A stretch of DNA of 64,000 bases from the NCBI RefSeq assembly GCF_003234965.1, contig NZ_QKVK01000002.1, positions 124,001 to 188,000 on the forward strand, given 5' to 3'. The stretch is from Aestuariivirga litoralis. Lineage in GTDB: Bacteria; Pseudomonadota; Alphaproteobacteria; Rhizobiales; Aestuariivirgaceae. Below the pieces are notes generated by a model. That model was not told the DNA's origin and did not search any database. It saw nothing but the letters and a program-made list of their open reading frames with translations. The stretch's first letter is position 1. Each line of letters begins with the position of its first letter. Shown piece by piece: positions 58,704 to 64,000 of the stretch. Position numbers and translations under genes: made by a program.

Positions 58704-61583
58704 ATGACTCTGATCAAGGAAACCGACTACGGCACGCCCAAGTCCGCCGCCGAGAAGATGGTGACGCTCGAGATCGACGGCCAGGAAGTGACGGTGCCGG
58801 AAGGCACCTCCATCATGCGCGCCGCGATGGAGATGGGAACCAAGATCCCCAAGCTCTGCGCCACCGACATGCTGGACGCCTTCGGCTCCTGCCGGCTCTG
58901 CCTCGTCGAGATCGAGGGCCGCAAGGGCACGCCGGCGTCGTGCACCACGCCCGTCGCCCCCGGCATCAAGGTGAAGACCCAGACGCCGCGCCTCGCCCAG
59001 CTGCGCAAGGGCGTGATGGAGCTCTACATCTCCGACCACCCGCTGGACTGCCTCACCTGCGCGGCCAACGGCGACTGCGAACTGCAGGACATGGCCGGCG
59101 CCGTCGGCCTGCGCGAGGTGCGCTATGGCTATGAGGGCGACAACCACGTCTTCAAGAAGCGCGCCGATGGTTCGCAGAACATCCGCTACCAGCCGAAGGA
59201 CGACTCGAACCCCTATTTCACCTTCGACCCGGCGAAGTGCATCGTCTGCTCGCGCTGCGTTCGCGCCTGCGAGGAAGTCCAGGGCACCTTCGCGCTGACC
59301 ATCGACGGCCGCGGCTTCGACAGCCACGTCTCCGCCGGCATGGACGAGGCCTTCCTCGATTCCGAATGCGTCTCCTGCGGCGCCTGCGTACAGGCCTGCC
59401 CGACCGCGACGCTCTCCGAGAAGTCGGTGATCGAGATGGGCCAGCCGGAACATTCCGTCGTCACCACCTGCGCCTATTGCGGCGTGGGCTGCTCCTTCAA
59501 GGCCGAGATGAAGGGCGACGAAGTCGTCCGCATGGTGCCTTACAAGGACGGTGGCGCCAACGAGGGCCATTCCTGCGTGAAGGGCCGCTTCGCCTGGGGC
59601 TACACCACCCACAAGGACCGCATCACCACCCCGATGATCCGCGAGAAGATCACCGATCCGTGGCGCGTCGTGTCGTGGGAGGAGGCCATCGGCTACACCG
59701 CCAAGCGCTTCAAGGCGATCCAGGAGAAGTATGGCCGTACCTCGATCGGCGGCATCACCTCGTCCCGCTGCACCAACGAGGAAGTCTTCGTGGTGCAGAA
59801 GATGATCCGCGCCGCCTTCAAGAACAACAATGTCGATACCTGCGCCCGCGTCTGCCATTCGCCGACGGGTTACGGCCTGTCGCGCACCTTCGGCACCTCC
59901 GCCGGCACGCAGGACTTCAAGTCGGTCGACGAGGCCAATGTCCTCCTGCTGATCGGCGCCAACCCGACGGACGCGCACCCCGTGTTCGGCTCGCGCATGA
60001 AGAAGGCGATCCGCAATGGCGCCAAGCTCATCGTCGCCGACCCGCGCCGCATCGACCTCGTCGAGTCGGCCCATGTGAAGGCCGCTCACCACCTGCAGCT
60101 CAGGCCCGGCACCAACGTGGCGATCGTCAATGCACTCGCCCACGTGATCATGACCGAGGGGCTGGAGAAGCGCGACTACATCAACGAGCGCTGCGACCCC
60201 GTCGAATTTGCTCGCTGGGAAGCCTTCATCAAGGAAGAGCGGAACTCTCCGGAAGCGCTGGAAGAGATCACCGGCGTTCCCGCCGCTGAAGTCCGCGCCG
60301 CGGCCCGCCTCTATGCCACGGGCGGCAATGGCGCCATCTATTACGGCCTCGGCGTCACCGAGCACAGCCAGGGTTCCACCATGGTCATGGGCATGGCGAA
60401 CCTCGCCATGGCCACTGGCAACGTGGGCCGCAATGGCGTGGGTGTGAATCCGCTCCGTGGACAGAACAATGTGCAGGGCTCCTGCGACATGGGCTCCTTC
60501 CCGCACGAGTTCTCGGGCTACCGCCATGTCGGCGACGACACGGTGCGCCAGATGTTCGAGACCGTGTGGCAGACCGCGCTCGACAACGAGCCGGGCCTGC
60601 GCATCCCCAACATGTTCGATGCCGCGGTCGAAGGCACCTACAAGGGCATCTTCGTCCAGGGCGAGGACATCGCCCAGTCGGACCCCAACACGAAGCACGT
60701 GAACCACGCGCTGGAGTCGATGGAATGCGTCGTCGTGCAGGACCTGTTCCTGAACGAGACCGCCGCCTTCGCCCACGTCTTCCTGCCCGGCACGTCCTTC
60801 CTCGAGAAGGACGGCACCTTCACCAATGCCGAGCGCCGCATCAACCGCGTGCGCATGGTCAAGGCACCGATGCAGGGCAAGCACGAGTGGCAGGCGGTCG
60901 CCGAACTCGCCACCGCCATGGGCTACCCGATGCATTACAATGATGCCTCGGAGATCATGGACGAGATCGCGCGCCTCACGCCGACCTTCGCCGGTGTCTC
61001 CTTCGAGAAGCTGGACCTGCTGGGCTCCGTCCAGTGGCCCTGCAACGACAAGGCGCCGGAAGGAACGCCGCTCATGCACATCGGCGGCTTCGTGCGTGGC
61101 AAGGGCCGCTTCGTCGTCACCGAATTCGTGCCGACGACGGAGCGCACCAACCGGTCGTTCCCGCTGATCCTGACGACGGGTCGCATCCTGTCGCAGTACA
61201 ATGTCGGCGCCCAGACCAGGCGGACCGACAATGTCGCCTGGCACAAGGAGGACGTCCTTGAGATCCACCCGCACGACGCCGAGCTGCGCGGCATCAGGGA
61301 CGGCACCATGGTGTCGATCTCGAGCCGCATCGGCGCCACCACGCTGAAGGCGAAGATCTCGGAGCGCATGCCGCAGGGTGTGGTCTACACCACCTTCCAC
61401 CACCCGGTGTCGGGCGCCAACGTGATCACCACCGAGAATTCCGACTGGGCCACCAACTGCCCCGAATACAAGGTGACGGCCGTGCAGGTGAACCTCTCCA
61501 ACCAGCCTTCCGACTGGCAGAAGGAGTGGGAGGAGCGCGAGGAAGAGAACAAGCGCGTCGCCCCCATGGTCGCCGCCGAATGA
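58704..61583 (+). CDS. fdsA: NAD-dependent formate dehydrogenase alpha subunit (Mo/W)
   Basis: A 959-residue catalytic subunit. N-terminal ferredoxin-like [2Fe-2S] (CATDMLDAFGSCRLCLVEI), a His/Cys cluster (HPLDCLTCAANGDCELQ), two [4Fe-4S] groups (CIVCSRCVRACEEVQ and CVSCGACVQACPTA), a further cluster at CAYCGVGCSF, then the bis-MGD domain. The metal ligand is the Cys of RVCHSPTGYG near residue 383, so this is a Cys, not selenocysteine, enzyme. It oxidises formate to CO2. AGGAGCC precedes the ATG. Confidence 0.97.
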   Translation: MTLIKETDYGTPKSAAEKMVTLEIDGQEVTVPEGTSIMRAAMEMGTKIPKLCATDMLDAFGSCRLCLVEIEGRKGTPASCTTPVAPGIKVKTQTPRLAQLRKGVMELYISDHPLDCLTCAANGDCELQDMAGAVGLREVRYGYEGDNHVFKKRADGSQNIRYQPKDDSNPYFTFDPAKCIVCSRCVRACEEVQGTFALTIDGRGFDSHVSAGMDEAFLDSECVSCGACVQACPTATLSEKSVIEMGQPEHSVVTTCAYCGVGCSFKAEMKGDEVVRMVPYKDGGANEGHSCVKGRFAWGYTTHKDRITTPMIREKITDPWRVVSWEEAIGYTAKRFKAIQEKYGRTSIGGITSSRCTNEEVFVVQKMIRAAFKNNNVDTCARVCHSPTGYGLSRTFGTSAGTQDFKSVDEANVLLLIGANPTDAHPVFGSRMKKAIRNGAKLIVADPRRIDLVESAHVKAAHHLQLRPGTNVAIVNALAHVIMTEGLEKRDYINERCDPVEFARWEAFIKEERNSPEALEEITGVPAAEVRAAARLYATGGNGAIYYGLGVTEHSQGSTMVMGMANLAMATGNVGRNGVGVNPLRGQNNVQGSCDMGSFPHEFSGYRHVGDDTVRQMFETVWQTALDNEPGLRIPNMFDAAVEGTYKGIFVQGEDIAQSDPNTKHVNHALESMECVVVQDLFLNETAAFAHVFLPGTSFLEKDGTFTNAERRINRVRMVKAPMQGKHEWQAVAELATAMGYPMHYNDASEIMDEIARLTPTFAGVSFEKLDLLGSVQWPCNDKAPEGTPLMHIGGFVRGKGRFVVTEFVPTTERTNRSFPLILTTGRILSQYNVGAQTRRTDNVAWHKEDVLEIHPHDAELRGIRDGTMVSISSRIGATTLKAKISERMPQGVVYTTFHHPVSGANVITTENSDWATNCPEYKVTAVQVNLSNQPSDWQKEWEEREEENKRVAPMVAAE

Positions 61584-62419
61584 GCGACCGCCGTGCCATG
61601 AAGCGCCAGCGCCCCCCGGTCCATCCGGGGGACGTGGAGGCCTTGCGCACGTCGATTGCCGCCCACGGCATCCTCCACACGCTGGCGGGTGACGAGGAGA
61701 CCATTTGGCAGGTGCCGGAGGAAGTGCCCCTCGCGGTGCAGTTCAATTCGCAGAGCTACGCCGTGATGATGGGCACGCCCGCCGACTTCGAGGACTTCGC
61801 CATCGGCTTTGCCATCGCCGAAGGCCTGATCGCCAAGGCCTCCGACGTCACCGCGGTCCTCGTCCTTCCGACCGAGCAGGGCTACGCGATCGACCTCTCG
61901 GTGCCGGAGGAGAAGATCAACCGTGACCGCATGGCGAAGCGCAGCCTCGAGGGCCGCACCGGCTGCGGCCTCTGCGGCATCGAGGACATGAAGGATGCGA
62001 TCCGCATGCCTTCGCGCAGGCTGCCCGCGGTGGCGCTTTCGCCCCAGGCCGTGGCCCGCGCCTATGAGCAGCTTCCCGCCCACCAGCCGATGAGCCGGGT
62101 GAACCGTACGGTGCACGCCGCCGCGTGGTGCTCCGTGGACGGAGAAATCCTGCTCTCGCGCGAGGACGTCGGCCGCCACAATGCGCTCGACAAGCTGATC
62201 GGCGCGCTGGCCCGCGAGGGCCGAGACCTCGGACAAGGCTTCGTGCTGATGTCCAGCCGCTGCAGCTTCGAACTGGTGCAGAAATGCGCCATTGCGGGGA
62301 TCGGGGCGCTCGCCACCGTTTCCGCCCCCACCGCCCTCGCGCTCTCACTGGCGCGGCAGGCCCACCTCAAGCTCGCGGCGCTTGCCGGCCGCGGCGTCAT
62401 GATCTTCGACAGGGACTAG
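61580..62419 (+). CDS. fdhD: Formate dehydrogenase sulfurtransferase FdhD
   Basis: A 279-residue protein that supplies the sulfido ligand to the Mo site of FdsA. The catalytic Cys pair is in TGCGLCGIED near 128, and the conserved SREDVGRHNALDKLIG follows near 195. The ATG overlaps the fdsA stop. Confidence 0.95.
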   Translation: MSDRRAMKRQRPPVHPGDVEALRTSIAAHGILHTLAGDEETIWQVPEEVPLAVQFNSQSYAVMMGTPADFEDFAIGFAIAEGLIAKASDVTAVLVLPTEQGYAIDLSVPEEKINRDRMAKRSLEGRTGCGLCGIEDMKDAIRMPSRRLPAVALSPQAVARAYEQLPAHQPMSRVNRTVHAAAWCSVDGEILLSREDVGRHNALDKLIGALAREGRDLGQGFVLMSSRCSFELVQKCAIAGIGALATVSAPTALALSLARQAHLKLAALAGRGVMIFDRD

Positions 62420-62421
62420 AG

Positions 62422-62649
62422 ATGCAGCACCAGGACATGCTCCGGATGGCGAACCAGATCGCCTCCTTCTTCAATGGCTCCGGCCCCGAAGTGGCGGTGA
62501 AGGACGCCGCCGAGCACATCAACAAGTTCTGGGACCCCCGCATGCGCGCCGTGCTGGTGGCGCACCTCGACAAGGGCGGCGAGGGTCTGGACGCGACGAT
62601 CGTGAAGGCCGCGAGCCTCATCAAGCGGCCGAAGCCGGCGAACGCGTGA
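62422..62649 (+). CDS. fdsD: Formate dehydrogenase delta subunit
   Basis: A 75-residue FdsD: MQHQDMLRMANQIASFF at the start, INKFWDPRMRAVLVAHLDKG in the middle and KAASLIKRP at the end, the usual family pattern. It aids maturation of the enzyme. It begins 2 bp after the fdhD stop. Confidence 0.93.
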   Translation: MQHQDMLRMANQIASFFNGSGPEVAVKDAAEHINKFWDPRMRAVLVAHLDKGGEGLDATIVKAASLIKRPKPANA

Positions 62650-62701
62650 GGCTGCGCCTGACCTTCGCTCTTTTTTGCCGTCACGTACCACCCAAAAACT
62701 T

Positions 62702-62786
62702 CGTCATCCCGGCGAAAGCCGGGACCCCGCTTTCTTGCAGAGCCAGTTGACGCAAAGCTGGGCCCCGGCTTTCGCCGGGGTGACGG
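62702..62786. repeat. Palindromic repeat, family B, copy 3
   Basis: CGTCATCCCGGCGAAAGCCG on the left and GGCTTTCGCCGGGGTGACGG on the right. It fills the space between the convergent fdsD and YcgN genes, ending at the base before the YcgN stop codon, and probably acts as a two-way terminator. Confidence 0.85.
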
Positions 62787-63251
62787 TTAGAGTTTTTTCC
62801 GCTTCGCCTTCGGCAGCCGCCACAGGTGGTCGACCAGTTCCTCCACCGTGATCCCCTCCTCCGAATAGGCCTCGCCCGCGACCGTGATGCCGGCCTCGGT
62901 CACGGTCTCCTGCGTGCCTGACACCAGCGGGTGCCACCACGGCAGCTTCCTGCCCTCGTCCAGCAGGCGATAGGCGCAGGTGGCGGGGAGCCAGCCCAAA
63001 GAGCCGACATTGTCCGGCGTCAGCTGCACGCAGTCGGGCACTTTTGCCTGGCGGTTCGGATAGTCCGTGCAGCGGCAGGTGCCGAGATCGAGCAGCTTGC
63101 ACGCGGCCCGCGTGTAGAGGAACCGGCCGGTATCCTCATCCTCCAGTTTGTTCAGGCAGCAGCGGCCGCAGCCGTCACAGAGCGATTCCCACTCGGCACG
63201 GCTCATTTCGGCGAGGGACTTGGTCTTCCAGAAGGGGGCAGGCTCGGTCAT
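62787..63251 (-). CDS. YcgN/UPF0260 family cysteine-cluster protein
   Basis: A 154-residue protein with the YkgJ-type cluster: [20 protein letters not shown] near residue 24, then [18 protein letters not shown] and VPDCVQLT. These Cys probably hold an Fe-S cluster or zinc; function is unknown. The start at 63251 ([10 protein letters not shown]) is chosen as the family start; the upstream reading is not conserved in character. It is convergent with fdsD and divergent from the PBP gene. Confidence 0.88.
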   Translation of the reverse strand: MTEPAPFWKTKSLAEMSRAEWESLCDGCGRCCLNKLEDEDTGRFLYTRAACKLLDLGTCRCTDYPNRQAKVPDCVQLTPDNVGSLGWLPATCAYRLLDEGRKLPWWHPLVSGTQETVTEAGITVAGEAYSEEGITVEELVDHLWRLPKAKRKKL

Positions 63252-63404
63252 GGCCCCCAATGGCATGGAACCGACACCGAAAGTCAACCTTGTGCTGGCA
63301 TGATGGCTGCCCGCTTGGTAGCTTTTCACCCGGTCCGGTTGGGCGGCGCGTTTTCGTCACAATCGGTCCCTAATCGGCGGCAAGGCTCGAGGTCGGTCAG
63401 AAGC

Positions 63405-64000
63405 GTGTCGAAACTTCCATCGCGTGAATCCCTGTGGGGGCGGCTCTGGCGGGCCGATGGCGCCGTCAGCACAGCCGTGTTCGAGACCTGGGATTTCCTC
63501 AAGCGCTCGCATTCGGCCTATCGCAGCTTCCTGGAGCGCTTCCGGCTGCGCGGGCTGAAGCGCGTCGTCATCGACCTCCTCGATGATGGCCTCACCTTCG
63601 GGGTGATGTTCTGCTTCCTGCTGCTGGCCTATGCGCTGCCGCCCTTCTCCGGAACGGGCGACGTGTGGAACCGCGGCCGCGAATATGCCGTCACCTTCAC
63701 CACGGCCGATGGCGAGATCATCGGGCGGCGCGGCATCCGGCAGGATGACGCCATCCCGCTCGCCGACATTCCGCCCCACATGATCAAGGCGGTGCTGGCC
63801 ACCGAGGACGCCCGCTTCTTCGACCATTTCGGCGTCGACGTGATCGGCACCTTCCGTGCCATCATCCAGAATGCGCGCGCCAATGATGTGGTGCAGGGCG
63901 GCTCGTCGCTCACCCAGCAGGTGGCGAAGAACCTGTTCCTGAGCCCTGAGCGCACCATCCGCCGCAAGGTGCACGAGGCCTTCCTGTCGCTGTGGATCGA
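63405..64000 (+). CDS. Class A penicillin-binding protein, N-terminal part (runs off window)
   Basis: 198 codons from a GTG at 63405 to the window end. Cytoplasmic leader of about 60 residues, a membrane span near 65-80 (FGVMFCFLLLAYALP), then the start of the GT51 glycosyltransferase domain with the catalytic Glu in LATEDARFFDHFGVD and the second motif in VVQGGSSLTQQVAKNLFL. It polymerises peptidoglycan; the transpeptidase domain lies beyond the end. The N-terminus is longer than that of E. coli PBP1a. Confidence 0.9.
   Translation, partial: MSKLPSRESLWGRLWRADGAVSTAVFETWDFLKRSHSAYRSFLERFRLRGLKRVVIDLLDDGLTFGVMFCFLLLAYALPPFSGTGDVWNRGREYAVTFTTADGEIIGRRGIRQDDAIPLADIPPHMIKAVLATEDARFFDHFGVDVIGTFRAIIQNARANDVVQGGSSLTQQVAKNLFLSPERTIRRKVHEAFLSLWI

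Noticed and set aside
58638-61403. 921-codon open frame on the minus strand
   Set aside because: Antisense to fdsA, whose cluster and cofactor motifs are complete. No domain recognised in the antisense product.

Overview
High-GC, densely packed chromosomal DNA from an alphaproteobacterium, most likely Hyphomicrobiales (Rhizobiales). The grounds are a cycHJKL (ccmIEFH)-degP-response regulator-histidine kinase-glnE gene order as in rhizobia, a feuP/feuQ-type two-component pair preceded by a small PepSY protein, an NAD-dependent fdsGBA-fdhD-fdsD formate dehydrogenase operon, and palindromic repeats of the kind common in this group. Genus cannot be decided from the sequence alone. No rRNA, CRISPR array, prophage or IS transposase was seen; there is one tRNA (Val, CAC).

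Layout. 1-4.7 kb: the start of an ECF sigma gene, a gabD-rpiA-gor block on the minus strand, and gph. 4.8-7.8 kb: tRNA-Val, a small sulfotransferase, an HdeD-like membrane protein, an OsmC protein and a HutD protein. 7.9-19.7 kb: an accessory catabolic region. It holds an enamidase-like amidohydrolase, an SMP-30 lactonase and an ArgE-like deacylase on the plus strand. These are followed by a minus-strand operon (flavin reductase, HpaB-type monooxygenase, RidA, Rieske oxygenase, histone-deacetylase-like amidohydrolase, DUF1028) with a divergent LysR regulator and a DadA-like oxidoreductase. The gene set points to oxidative opening of a nitrogen-containing ring followed by enamine/amide hydrolysis; the substrate is unknown.

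20-31 kb: a GreA/GreB factor, pepN, a PAS histidine kinase, a second HutD, a four-gene EF-hand/ECF sigma/membrane protein/Spy-like set, and glnE. 31.2-36.1 kb: an orphan secreted RHS/YD-repeat protein with a 50-residue membrane protein behind it. The pair sits between glnE and the two-component genes that normally lie next to it. 36.3-44.1 kb: the two-component system, degP and the cytochrome c maturation operon.

44.3-52.2 kb: heterotetrameric sarcosine oxidase (soxBDAG), a short MetF and a GlxA/GbdR-type regulator, interrupted by a GIY-YIG nuclease gene bracketed by two copies of a palindromic repeat. 52.4-55.2 kb: feuQ, feuP, the PepSY protein and an HTH protein. 55.3-62.6 kb: a LysR regulator, a small Cys-rich protein and the formate dehydrogenase operon. 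Together the sox, metF and fds genes would take N-methyl carbon from sarcosine through folate/formaldehyde to formate and CO2. 62.8-64 kb: a YcgN-type Cys-cluster protein and the beginning of a class A penicillin-binding protein.

Most interesting non-coding signal: at 9998-10182, on the minus strand, a canonical Fnr/FixK-type box, a correctly spaced -10-like hexamer, a CCTCCTCCC anti-Shine-Dalgarno motif and a near-perfect intrinsic terminator line up as a candidate oxygen-regulated small RNA of about 135 nt. Two palindrome families (A, five copies; B, three copies) are scattered between genes.
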